From Diogma glabrata (lineage: Eukaryota > Arthropoda > Insecta > Diptera > Cylindrotomidae): DNA of 64,000 bases. The notes beneath the pieces were generated by a model. It saw only the letters and a list, made by a program, of their open reading frames with translations. It ran no database searches and was not told the origin of the DNA. The first letter of the stretch is position 1. The number at the start of each line of letters is the position of its first letter. Below, piece after piece: positions 11,401 through 22,826 of this stretch. The position numbers and the translations under genes were made by a program. The DNA is taken from the NCBI GenBank assembly GCA_963693315.1, contig OY856186.1, forward strand, positions 376,174,331-376,238,330, written 5' to 3'.

Positions 11401-13334
11401 CTAACACACCGTGACACTCCGGTGAGTAGTCTTTAACGCAAAAGTGAGAGTATGTAGCTTTTATAGCTTACAGGAAATGTTCCTGCACAGTCAATTTATA
11501 AAGTTTAAATAGTTTGTTGTTTTATTGTTGTTGTTTTTGTAATGTTTGGTTCGCCTGCTGACAAAATATAGACAAATATAGCAGCCACTTCTGTAAAATT
11601 TGTGCAGAATGGAGAATTAATTGGGCACCGTGTAGTTTTTAGAGCTCTAGTTATCTTGTTTTTAGTTTTTGTTCTTGGGTTGCAAGCTCAAAGAATTTTC
11701 GAGGGTGAAAGTATTTATTGCGGATATTACAGATAATGTACTTTATTGAAAATGCTTACGGTAAGCCTTCAAAAGTGAAAACAACTTAAATTGCAACTTA
11801 ATTAAATGCAGTAAGTAATATTTTATATAAAATCTTTCTAAACGAGATGGAAGATATTAAGTTTATCTCGTGCTAAGCTTAATTTACTACGTACTTCCTA
11901 GAGCAACACTGCAAATATCAAAATACTATAAACTAAGCTACGGTATTACATAATGTAATGTTTGGGCTAAATGTTAAACTCACTCCTCGACCAATGAGAT
12001 TGAAACACCACCCAGCATTTAGAAAAACCAGCTAAATTTTTCAAAATAAAATAACAACTCTACTACACATAGATCAACATAAAGGTTAATTAAATTTATT
12101 CAAATAAAAACAAACCTTGTTAATTATTTAATGTTATCTCGCCAAAGGCTAATTTGTGTTACCATAAACAAAGGTTCATCATTTTAGAATATGTATTTTT
12201 TTTCCCAACTTTTATTAAATATAAATAAGCCCATAACCAAACATAAGATTTAAAAAAGAATAACAAAATTTATAAAATAATGTAAAGCTCAAGTTTTGTT
12301 CATGTTAACTTATTCTTGCCTAACTGTTTATTTCTAGCCAAACAGTTTACATTTACTCAATCTTTTATACTGGGCGTTTTGTATAGTTAGAACCAAAAAT
12401 AAACAATTTTTGGACCAAATGTTTTGTTTGCTTTTACTAAAAATAACACATAATTTTTGTTTTTATAAAAATTTTACTAAATATTTGTTAGGAGCTAGGA
12501 CATATTTACATGTACATAAGATACAACATCACCTCAGGTCACTTATTGTTTAAATAAAAGAGTTGGGTAATAGGAGTTACAATATAAATCACAACAAATT
12601 AGAACTAATAATTGTATTCTGAGGTGTCAATGCAGTAATTTAGTCCAGTCCAACGTTACTTGAAAAGACATTTCAGTTGCCATTGGTGGTATCACACAAT
12701 TTTAGCAAAACTATTTACCAGCCGTCACCAGCACTAAATGCAAAAATAAATGTCCAAATGTTGTTTGCAAAAAACATAATTTTTTTAAAATAATTACAAA
12801 CCAGTTTGGACCACTGGCTCAACAATTTTTCATTTGGCTTCAAATTTGAAAAAAAACTGGACATATAAAATATTTATAAAATTTAGTGCAACTGTTAACT
12901 AAAAACTGTACGAAAAATGTCGAGCTTTTGTTGAGTCGTAAACAAAATTAATACTACTTTTTTAATATCAGTTTTTCATGTGGCTTCGAGTGTTAGCTAC
13001 CAGGTGGGACCACAGGGAGTGAATAGCGAAAAATCCTGTAAGATCTGTTTGCTATCAGGGTTACTCCTAAATAATAAATAAGGAGTCATGAACCTCCCAC
13101 CCTAATGCCACTGGACTGAATCCTGGTATAACACGTACAGTGCGTAGAATCTGTAAAGTTGGAGACTCAGTTGAATTATCCTGTCGCTAAATGTGTATTC
13201 GGATACCTGGCGCACAGCAGAACAACCTAGGCTTTTCAATATTATGCGAATTTCTATATCCATGCAGATCTGACGCAACCCAATGTATAAAAAAATTAAA
13301 AGAAAAAGCAACAAGAATAGTAGATTTTTTATGA
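11401..13334. other. mostly featureless AT-rich DNA with one GC-richer block
   Basis: No gene recognised. The segment 12960-13340 is richer in G+C. It holds an 85-codon minus-strand frame (13102-13359) that opens with a run of Leu/Phe and has no motif I know. It may be an old transposon fragment ending at the palindrome next to it. Confidence 0.45.
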
Positions 13335-13404
13335 GCTTAGAATGAAGGCAATTCTTCACGAGGATGAAGTTTCATCCGAGTGAAGAATTGCCTTAATCCT
13401 AAGC
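13335..13404. repeat. 70-bp near-perfect palindrome
   Basis: The arm AAGGCAATTCTTCAC is perfectly mirrored. The pairing continues inward through GGATGAA/TTCATCC to a two-base centre, and outward, with two mismatches, to GCTTAG/CTAAGC. It could extrude as a hairpin with essentially no loop. It may be the tip of a foldback or TIR element. Confidence 0.9.
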
Positions 13405-13745
13405 GAATACAAGATACTATTTTATCCACGACTACAAATATTTCAAATAATTTCATTCAAGTTTTCCTGTACAAGTTTATATCGCCATATTGAAATAAAT
13501 TTATGAAATGAAAAAAAATAAAACATGTTTGTTTATTTTATATGTATTGTTCTTGTTTTATCTTGTTTATATTACTATACCAACAAATCAAGTTTTTAAT
13601 TTGTTAGGGGAATTTTGAATAAATAAAGAGGAATGAAATAAATAAAAAAGAATTTGGTATATAAAAAGAAATGAATACAATTACAATGAAAGATAACGCA
13701 TGGAAAGTATATATTCTTTAGTAGTCGTGGATAAAAAAAATTACA

Positions 13746-14630
13746 TCTTATATATTAATACGCTAACTTTGTACTTTGTACAGCCTAAGGCTTTTTCATT
13801 CGAATTTTCACTTATTCCAAATTTTCACTGCTAACTGATATTAGTGTAACCTATATCTGAGAGATTTTTGGGATTTTTCGAATCATAAATAAAAAAGTTA
13901 TAGATTATAATGTATTTTTGAATTCAACTGCCTCCCCTCAAATCAAATCAAATAGATCAAATGGAATCGTCCAAATCTTTTCTTTGTTTATAGTATTTTA
14001 TATTTTCTTTTCAGTTTACGCATTGATTTAGGAGAGTGTAGACGTTATTTTTCTTTGTTTTTTTATCTTATATATTAATACGTTGAATGTTGTGAATGAA
14101 TGATAATGGTATGAGTGAGTTTATGCATTGATTTAGTTAGTATTTTATATTTTCTTTTCAAATTTCAATTTAGTGCTAAAATTTTGTGGATGTTTACAGA
14201 TATTTTAATTTTTTTATTTATATTTTTGATTTAAGCTTTGAAACCTTATATTTGTATGCATAGTATTAGTAAAAATATTCTAATCAAATTTCAGTGTATT
14301 TACAAACGTAGATGGAATTTTATACATTTTCTTTTATACATTTTAGTCTTCTTATGTCTTCGTATATTGAATTAGCGATCAAATAAGTTTTCAAGTAAGC
14401 TTATCTGATCTTTAACTTATTTGATCGCTAATTTTTCATGTATCCGAACTGATCAGCTAGAGTTCTGATTATATTTCAGTTATATATTTAAAAAGAAAAA
14501 TAAAAAATTATAGGCTAGCATTTCTCATTACCACTTTTTGAAATCATTGCTCCTACGTCAACAAAATGTCTACGCAAAAACTTTATTTATAATATTTATA
14601 AGCGTAGCGAAGCACGCCGGGCCCTCCTAG
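13746..14630 (+). mobile_element. short non-autonomous Helitron
   Basis: The 3' end reads GCGTAGCGAAGCACGC (14603-14617 region), a hairpin with GCGT/ACGC and GC/GC pairs, followed by a short GC stretch and CTAG at 14627-14630. The next base is T, as expected for insertion between A and T. The 5' end TCTTATATATTAATACG follows an A at 13745. The same 5' end recurs at 14066 (after A at 14065), so either 320 bp were added by a second Helitron end or the element has tandem 5' termini. No coding sequence is present. Helitrons move by rolling-circle replication driven by a RepHel protein supplied elsewhere. Confidence 0.65.
14370..14433. repeat. perfect 20-bp inverted repeat inside the Helitron
   Basis: AATTAGCGATCAAATAAGTT at 14370-14389 is exactly mirrored at 14414-14433. 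The 24-bp spacer is itself nearly palindromic around AAGCTT, so the whole 64-bp block is close to one palindrome. Confidence 0.9.
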
Positions 14631-15580
14631 TATTTGTAATTTGGAAAAGAATGAAAATTACGTTGAAAACTAATTCACGCTCAACCCGGAACTTGAACTC
14701 TGGTTCAATACCCAACTATAGAGATGCAGTAGAGCACTAACAGTTCGATAAGTTGATAGCATGTGTCCAGGTACAAGTTATAGTTGTTACAGTTTTGTGC
14801 CAGTTAAAATTAACAGCAAAACAGTTGTAATAACAAGTTACAAAATCACAAAAAAAACTTCTAACATCGTATTGTAAATGTTACTTTAGCTAAAATGGTC
14901 ATATTTTGGTTGGTAGTATTTTGTTACAAGGTCACACAACAAAATTGCTATAATTAATAAACTGTGTTTGAGGTACCAATTTGATTAATTTAGCAACAAG
15001 GTTAAAAGCTGAATGTGTTAATTCAGATGTACTTCCATTTTCCGTCCTATAGTAATATACTATAGACGTATTCGTAAAACGTAAAATAAGTAAACTTTTT
15101 TCACCCAACTTCTCAACCCACTTGTGTAACAACAAAATTATATGTATATCTGACCCTTTTCCGGTATTTTCTTTGATATTTTTTTTCACCTTTTAATAAA
15201 ATCTAACAAGAATCAAGCAAAAAAATTTAAACGAATTACAGAATAAACAATTTAAAACGGAAAATAAGATTTTATGCTGACAATTTTTTTTTCATTTGAC
15301 TCGTGCCATGAGAAATGGATTTAATTTATTTTTGGTCAGTTAGTTGGTTTTTGAAGTCTGTATTGAGTTGGTTGACCAGTTAGCTGGTTTTAGTGTAACG
15401 TGAAGATTTTGGTAGTGAAGTGAGTTTGGGTTCGGTAGGGGAAACAGTGAGCATAGCAGTATGGGATTTTTGAGTTAAATATCGATCGGTTGGATTAGTG
15501 ATTATAAATCTGAAATAGTTTAAAGGAATTTTAAATTTAAAGTAAATAAAAAAAGGCAGGCAAGTGCGAATATAATTCGC
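14631..15580. other. no gene seen
   Basis: AT-rich sequence. A minus-strand 85-codon frame at 14932-15189 has no recognisable motif and is treated as chance. Confidence 0.5.
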
Positions 15581-16385
15581 TCGCTGAGGGTTCCGTGTAT
15601 ATAATATTTGAGAAAAAACAGTTTTTGGTAGTAAAGTTTCACGTTTATTTGAAGTTATAACTATTAAAAATTTTTAGTATCGATTTAGCAAAATCCCCAC
15701 ACCCGTGAATTTTTTTAAATTTTTTCTTTTGTATTATTCGGAGATAGGACAAACAAAAATTTTACATTTATTGAAATAAGTCGAAAACTGTGCTTTCGAA
15801 AAATACAAAAAAAACTCTTTTGCACTACAAAAAAAATTACCTTTCATATGACACCCCCATTGCCATGATCAAGAATATTTTTTTTTCAAAATTTCTACTT
15901 TAAACCCCGTCTAATGAACATTTGAAATTATAACAACCAAAAAAAAGTTTAGTTTCGATTTAGCAAAATCCCTACACCCATGAATTTTTTTAAATTTTTT
16001 CTTTTGTAATGTACGAAATTAAGGGGGGGGGGACGAAAAAAACCACTCGTGTTTGGTAATAACTCAAAACTAAGCAGTCGAAAATTCAATGAAAATTGTT
16101 TTTGAAATACTGCCAATTTTTTGGATTTTTCTAGACCAAACTCGATTCCTTAAAAAAAACTTTTGTTTTACTATCTCCTTATCTATGTCCATAAAATATA
16201 GATAAGAACAAATATTTGAATTGCTATTGTCAGGTGTGGTAAACAACACATTTGATAACTGTAGAAAATTTCAAGTTGATAGCACTTATAGTTTGTGAGT
16301 AAATTGATTATGTATAAATTCGGACGGACACCCAAGTCTCGCCCATAGGGTACCGTTTTTACTTTTTCAAAGTACGGAACCCTAA
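15581..16385 (+). repeat. repeat family A, copy 1, inverted ends AGGGTTCCGT
   Basis: Starts TCGCTGAGGGTTCCGT (AGGGTTCCGT at 15587-15596) and ends AGTACGGAACCCT (ACGGAACCCT at 16374-16383), a short terminal inverted repeat. The interior carries the phrase ACCTTTCATATGACAC and a degenerate internal duplication (GATTTAGCAAAATCCC, twice). A related copy lies inverted at about 62700-63260 and a fragment at about 60350-60560. No coding capacity. These terminal sequences look like those of non-autonomous DNA elements common in insects; class unknown. Confidence 0.7.
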
Positions 16386-17099
16386 AGAGATAGTTAGGTT
16401 TGCGAGAAATTCTAAGATAAAAATATCAGTTATATGTCAAAATTTATATTGCAAAATAATTATATTAAATGATTGAAACCAAAATCAATAAATCTGAATG
16501 TGTTATTAGTTACTTGAAGTGTTGTGAATTTATTCATGGTTCATGCCCGTTAAAGTAATATATACCGTTCAAACAACAAAAGAAAATGAACAAAAAAACT
16601 TCTATCTAGAATTGGATCTTTGGACTTGAAGCATATAATATCGGAGGAATAATTAAAGATCAGTATCGTCAATATCAAATAACAGCACGAAGCAGTTAAA
16701 AATATATATTGAAAGAGGAAAGAAAAATTTAATCCTACACCTATTTTGAGCTATCTTGGATTGCAATTGGAGTAAATAAGATACTAGGAATAGTAAAAGT
16801 GTTCTGGAAAAATTCAACATATAACAAGGGGAGAACGTAATGTTATTGGTATTATTACTTGGTAAATTTAAAATTGTGCTTTGATTAGTGATCGAAGAAG
16901 AATCATAAATGAAAATGAAATGTAAACTTAGATTAATAGGGAGAGTTGTGGCATGGCGGTTTTTCCTCGGAAACTGAGTGGTGTTTGAGGCAGATGCGTA
17001 TGTGGTTCTCGTGTTGTTCTAAATTTCTTGTAAATAGGTTGGTTGGAAGAACCTTCGCTCAATAGCTAGCGGCAGGGTGGATTTTGCGAACTTTCACGG
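16386..17099. other. no gene seen
   Basis: AT-rich sequence between repeat A and the LINE debris; nothing recognisable. Confidence 0.5.
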
Positions 17100-19545
17100 T
17101 CAACCAGACAAACCTCCTACTACAACTGTAGTAAAGTGTACACTTGGTAGTCACGTATCCGAATACTATATGACTCTCCACCACTGGATGATGTCGTCTA
17201 TATGTGGGGGAATAGCGACACTACTGTGATGCTTTAAATCTTCCTCCATAGCTTCAAAACCGCTGCGGCAGCACTTCTAACCGATTCCCAAGTACGGATC
17301 AGGATACAGCCCTAATTCAGAAACCATGGATATCTAAGAATTCAATATCCATATTCAGAATTCCCAAGTATAAACTCCTCTATGTCAGGAACTGTGTTAA
17401 GGTAAGAGCTTGCATTTTCGAAAGAATACTTGAATATTTTATTACTACCCAACTATAGTGAAGACGATATGGTCATCATCAGCAATCAAAATTCGCTTTG
17501 ACTGACCTCCTTGTATATGGATTATGATTGCCTAGAGAGAGTTCCCCTAAAACTTTTAGTTACTATAATAACGGGATCTCAGAAAAAGGACAAGGAAATG
17601 GTCAATTTTTTTTTGGAAATTTGTTAACCACTTGCCTTATTGTATCCAACATTGACTGCAAACCAAAATTTATCAACAGGAATAGAGCAGAAGTCATGGA
17701 TATGACTTTTGTTTTTGAAGGAATTTATCATATTGTAAACGAGTGAAAGGCATCGGCAGAAATTCTTTTTCCGACAACTGTTACCTTCAATTCTCTTCAT
17801 CGCTATCCTTTAAAGTATCTTATAAATGCTTGTCCTTTTAACAAACATAGAGGAAACACAAACCCTAAAGGCTGACCCTTCAGCTATATTGTTTCAGGAC
17901 CTATAAAAAAATTACAAATGACCAGGAGGAAATTTATGAGATTTAAAATAAACTGTCAGTCGAATTACTCTTTAATGGGAAGTCCTGTTTCCACATCTGC
18001 GAAACTAGATTGTTAACAGGGAGTTTCAGGATAGGAAGTTTTAAAGTAACGGCTTACGCCAATGATGTCGCAGTTCCCGTATCGACCAACAACAATAGGG
18101 GAGCGAATGCAAGCTGGAAACTTTTCTGGAAACTAAATATCAGAAAAAGAGGAAAATAAGCAACGGTGGCACTAAACTCATGTTAAAGATCCATAGTAAA
18201 AAGATGGAGTCTTTTACCTCATAATGCGCAATTTCTGCACACATCTGTGATCAGATCTTTCTTAACGTGAAGTGTAATCATATGGTTTACTTCACTGTAC
18301 AATATTTGAAATCTGAAATTAGTGAAAAAGTGCAAATGGGCGGGACGAAACGTACAAAATTCACTAGGACAGGAGATCCGGGTGAATTTTCTACTAATTG
18401 ATGTGTTAGGCTATCTGTAGATAGCAACCAGAAGCGCTAAGCTACAATGGAACCGTAGTTGCATCGGCTACTCTTAAGCCTTACACGAGCTGGTACTACA
18501 ACGAAAATAGTTTCAGTATTATCATACCAAAGAGAAAACTCTGGAGCTGGGCAAGGATGTGGTGCATTACTACTTTTACCACTTCTTCTTCTTCATTTAC
18601 TACTTCTTCTTCAGATTAGGTTCTAAGAAAAGTCTGCAAACCCTCATACTGCCCACCCTTTCTAAGTTGAGGATTGAATGGTTATTGTTGAGGGAGACAG
18701 TGAAAACTTCTACGAATGAATCCAAACTCAAAGGAAGGGTGGGTTTAATGTTAACCATTTTTTTTTGTCTTTCAGTCACCTTAGTTTATAGTAAGGTAAA
18801 GTGATCGCGATTAATAAAGCCTTAACATAGTTGAAGTATAATGTAATATCAACTAGAGATGTCACTATCTATGTGGACAGTCAAACTGCATTTGAATCGT
18901 TAGATACAGTAGCAATGACGTCAATAGTGACACCAAGCTCCCGTTTATCTCTCCCAGACATATCCAAGAAGTTTTGTATCTAAATTTTTTGGTTACCGAA
19001 CAAAAATCGTGGTAGTGGAAAATGTATAGTGGAAGCACTTGCGTAGTAAGGGACTGAACTGGATCTTCTACACAAACAGTTAGCTCAAAGCTTGTCGCTT
19101 GCTTCTTTTAAATATCTAACTTTTGAAAAGGCTACCAGCATAATAAATAACAAGTGGTCAAACACCAGCATCTGCAAGATAATGCTTTGGCCCAAACTGG
19201 ACCAAAAACGGTCAAAAACACTGATAGCCGAGCATAGGCATGAAAAGGGTTCTTTGATAGCAATCATCACTGGATCCCCACTTGGCTTTCACAGCAATTA
19301 CTTTGCAGATACTATAAAGTTGAGCAAAAAGAGGAAACAAGTGTTCTATTTACTTTGTATGTGTCCAGCATTGGTTCATAAACGGAAAATTTATTTTGAA
19401 TGTACACATTGAAACCTATCACACACTGAAGTGTTTTAAAATTTGAGCAATGTTTAGCTTCATCAGAAGCTCTTAATGTTGTGTAGGTGAAGGATATCGT
19501 GACTGTGTTCATTACGTTTGGAACTAAGTCAGCGAAGAAAATATG
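17100..19545 (+). pseudogene. decayed LINE ORF2 with RNase H domain (R1/I/Jockey-type)
   Basis: Plus-strand remnants in order. Endonuclease: FINRNRAEVMDMTFVFEG at about 17665-17720, in a 72-codon frame. RT: KVTAYANDVAV near 18045-18075, in which the usual second position of ADD is Asn-Asp. RNase H: IYVDSQTAFESL near 18868-18900. C-terminal domain: a 106-codon frame 19092-19412 with KRSKTLIAEH, IITG and a Cys-rich end FYLLCMCPALVHKR typical of the zinc-binding tail of RNase H-bearing LINEs. Traces continue to about 19540. The 5' part (17100-17500) is weak. Stops and frameshifts are frequent, so the copy is old. It is different from the LINE at 8-11 kb, which shows no RNase H. Confidence 0.65.
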
Positions 19546-20886
19546 GTTCAATATAAAAATCTTATATAAAATGTCGAGGCGGCTTAAGCTTACGTTATTT
19601 CATATGATATCCTCCTTGAATCGGTCAAAAAGGTGAACAAATTTGATTTCTTGAAATCCTCACATGTCATCCCATTCAAAGAAATGAAAATACCAAAACC
19701 AAAGAAATAACTTTAAACAATAACAACACCAAGAAATAACTTTGTTTATTTTTTCATCACAATTTTGAGACTACACTACACTTACACTACAATCTTTCAT
19801 TGAGCAAGTTTTTTACTGATCTTAAGTTTTTGGTCCGTTTAAGGTTTCATATTAAAACAGGTGAAATAATCGACGTAGTATATATATCATCCATATATAA
19901 TGTATATGCATAGCTTTATTTTAGGGCCGATAAACGAGTCTCATTACGAGCGAGTTTATTTAATTTCAAGTGCATATAACGAATGACCAATTTCCTGCTA
20001 TTGATTTCGCACTCTTGTTAAAAAAATTAATAATGATGCTGCATTTAATAACTTAGCTTGTTGATTTTACTGATATATTCCTCTTCTACGAATTCAAACA
20101 TATATAGAAGATTACTACAAAGATTGTCCCAAATTAGAGCCTTGTATTAATTTGAACGTATACTAAGCGCGATAGCAAGTCATAAGCGAAATTAGTTTTG
20201 CTTTCAAATTGATACTATAGTCACAGTTCATTTATTTTAAAATACTAGTCACAAAATAAAGAGTACACACAAGTACAAGCCTCTTGTGTTTCTATATATG
20301 CAATATTCCTATTAAACGAACATTTAATTTTATTATTGGATAAACCAAAAATTTTAAAAGATTTTATCCAGCCATTATCAACCATTAAAGTATATAAACT
20401 TTAAATAACCACCTGATCAATTTATCCCTTCAACACCCACGAAAAAAAATGTATATCCCACAAAAATGAATTTAATAACCGTAATTCAATATTTTCTAAT
20501 CTTTAGTGAAATATGTATGAAAAAAATTTAAGATTATTTTCTTAAGTTTTGTTGTTGTTTTATATTTGACTTTACTGTTAACAAAAGAACAATATAATTT
20601 TCTTAAGGAAACCTTAGAATATATTTAGAATCTTGGGTTTATTTTTGTTTTGATATAGTTTAGTAAACATAAACTTTCATGTGTTGTTATAACTTTTATA
20701 AAGGGTGGAATATGAAATTTAATCCAATTAAGTGACATGGAACAAAGGAAAGATAAGAAATATTAAACGCAAAGTCACAAATTAGAGTACAAATGAGATA
20801 GGATAGCTTGGAGCGGAGATAGCTTTTATACACAAATTTTTAGCTTACCATATTTAAAAAAAGAATTAGTGTTGTAGTTATCTTAC
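19546..20886. other. no gene seen; possible intron downstream of the CUB exon
   Basis: AT-rich. On the minus strand this follows the donor of the CUB exon. I looked for the expected phase-0 exon with the second half of the CUB domain and did not find one down to 11 kb. Confidence 0.5.
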
Positions 20887-21023
20887 CTGTACAATATCAC
20901 CTTGATCATGACCAGAAGCTGTAAATGTTAAATGACATAGAAATGGTAGTCGATTCCATTGTGGTGGTGGTACTTTCAGTGCGTATGTTCTCCCAACATC
21001 TCCATAATATGTTCTATTACAAA
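20887..21023 (-). CDS. CUB-domain exon of a CUB/LDLa protein gene
   Basis: Minus strand, 137 nt, phase 1 in and phase 0 out. The acceptor reads TTGTTTGTATCGTTTCAG (AG at 21025-21024) and the donor CAG|GTAAGA (intron from 20886). It encodes 45 full codons after a split Val: CNRTYYGDVGRTYALK, then WNRLPFLCHLTFTASGHD, GDIVQ. This is the first half of a CUB domain: the opening Cys, an aromatic Tyr-Tyr-Gly, and the second Cys 28 residues later before LTFTAxG. CUB domains are extracellular beta-sandwiches that bind ligands or partner proteins. The exon joins in phase with the LDLa/signal-peptide exon at 51936-52113. Gene identity is unproven; the Drosophila CUB- and LDLa-domain protein Culd, involved in receptor endocytosis in photoreceptors, is one candidate. 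The rest of the CUB domain is not found in the window. Confidence 0.85.
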
Positions 21024-21099
21024 CTGAAACGATACAAACAAAAATATAGATGTAAATTAAAAAACATCGATAGCACAGATTTACAAGCACTTAAAACCA

Positions 21100-22400
21100 C
21101 TTCAATGAAATTGCTTTTTATATATAAGGAAAACGAATCACTTATAGTGTTGACAGTGTTAGTTTTTGCTTTTTCTTCGTAAATATTTAAATAATTTTCC
21201 TGGGAAATATAAAAATTGTATAACAAAAAAGAAAATGATATGTTGAGAGTGATAAGATGTCTAGTCTACTGTCATTAAATATATAATAATTTTTAAAACG
21301 TGACTACAAGCATGATTTTGTGTTTTGAATTTATATCAAAATACCCTGTTTCAGCTTTATGCTTTAATTGAAGTCAAATTAACAATAAAAAATAAAAAAA
21401 TTATGAAGAGTAGAGTTTGGAGGTAATAGGAAGAACGTTGTTCGTTGCTCTTTTGGGAGCATTTAAGTAATGTTAGTTCTCCAACCAGCAAATTTTACAT
21501 AAACCTTTTCATGCTAACTTTTGCTAAAATTGATAAAATAGAGCAATAAAAAAATGCTTTTAAACCAGCGAAGTGAACTATTTTTTGTATGAAAAATCAC
21601 TAACGTACTGATAGAGATAATGCTGGTGGAATAACTTTCCTATATAGAAAAAACTTTTTGCTTTTTTAAAAATCATATGTTGTTCATTAAAAAAATTAAT
21701 TTTTAAAACCACAGTAGTCCATTTTGAAATGTCGTGTATTATATATTCTTGTTAAAATATTGTAAAATATTCTTTAGACATAAATTTTTTTTGTATAATA
21801 AATTCAAGTAAAATATATTAATATAGTCATCGCCTCGATGCATAATACTGATAAAAAGGTTTGGATCCGGTCCAAACATCTCTAGGGAAAAAACAAACTA
21901 AATATAATTTAATTTGGTCCATCCAGCCGGGTAATCATATTACTACGGCTATGCATTATATTCATTGTCATATATAGGCCATTTTTTCTGTTTTTTCATT
22001 TAAATCCTTTGATTATAAAAATTATTTTAATAACAATTTTTAATGTTGATTAGTTGATCATCAAATCACTTCTGATTGTATTTAAATTTAATGATCTTTT
22101 TAAATACCTATTTAGTACATCAATTAATTAAGTACTAATAATGCATTTATAATTTAATGTTCATATAAAAGATACAACACGCCTCCACCCATAAGATAAA
22201 TATATTTTATAGCATTTTTTTAAGTAATATTAGTAATATTTATTTCTTTAAATTCATTTTATATAAAATATATAAATTGATTTTAATCAATATTGTCTTA
22301 TCTAATTAATATTATTAATAACTAAATTATAACTATAAACTTTTAGTTTTAAGAAAATAATTTAAAGTACTAATGTATTGAATTTCTAATGTTAATGTAT
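21100..22400. other. no gene seen
   Basis: AT-rich intronic DNA without recognisable elements. Confidence 0.5.
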
Positions 22401-22419
22401 TAATTTTTTCGTTAGCCAT

Positions 22420-22690
22420 GCTAACATTATCAAGGATATATCTGCGCCAGGTGGATTTGGCAAAACGTTCCTAGTTAGATTGGTTCTGCCTTTTCGATCC
22501 GAAAATGACACAATCTTGCCTCTTGCGTCAGTCGAAATAGCAGCGACATTGCTACCAGTTGGGATAACTGCCAATTCCACTTTGAATTTGCCTTTGAACA
22601 TCCAATTCAATGAAACTTCCACGTGCAACATTGTCAAAGGATCTGGCGTGGAACAAGCATTGCCAGATATTTAAGCTTCTCGTTTGGATG
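22420..22690 (+). pseudogene. Pif1-type helicase fragment (Helitron RepHel-like)
   Basis: An open stretch of about 75-80 codons in frame with the Walker A motif APGGFGKTF (22444-22470). Then come PLASVEIAATLL, a motif-Ib-like segment, and LPLNIQFNETSTCNI, the pattern of Pif1-like SF1 helicases in Helitrons. It ends at TAA 22672-22674; a frame-shifted trace (LLVWMNGKPK) continues a little. The rest of the helicase and the Rep domain are absent. No Helitron ends were found immediately around it, so it is a stranded fragment. Cellular Pif1 is less likely because the LPLNIQF-type segment is characteristic of the transposon version. Confidence 0.75.
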
Positions 22691-22826
22691 AATGGAAAAC
22701 CAAAAAATTTCTGGGGGCTTTTGATCGGTCATATGGATTTGCAATTTGCAAAAAAGTTTAACATAAATCTGCATTAATATTACTTGCAGGATATTATCTA
22801 TCAAAACCAGCAGACGAAATAAATTA

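Noticed and set aside
13102..13359. 85-codon minus-strand frame as a possible gene
   Set aside because: No motif recognised and it ends inside a palindrome; kept only as part of a GC-richer block.
19546..20886. Search for the next CUB exon after the donor at 20886
   Set aside because: No phase-0 frame with CUB features behind an acceptor was found.
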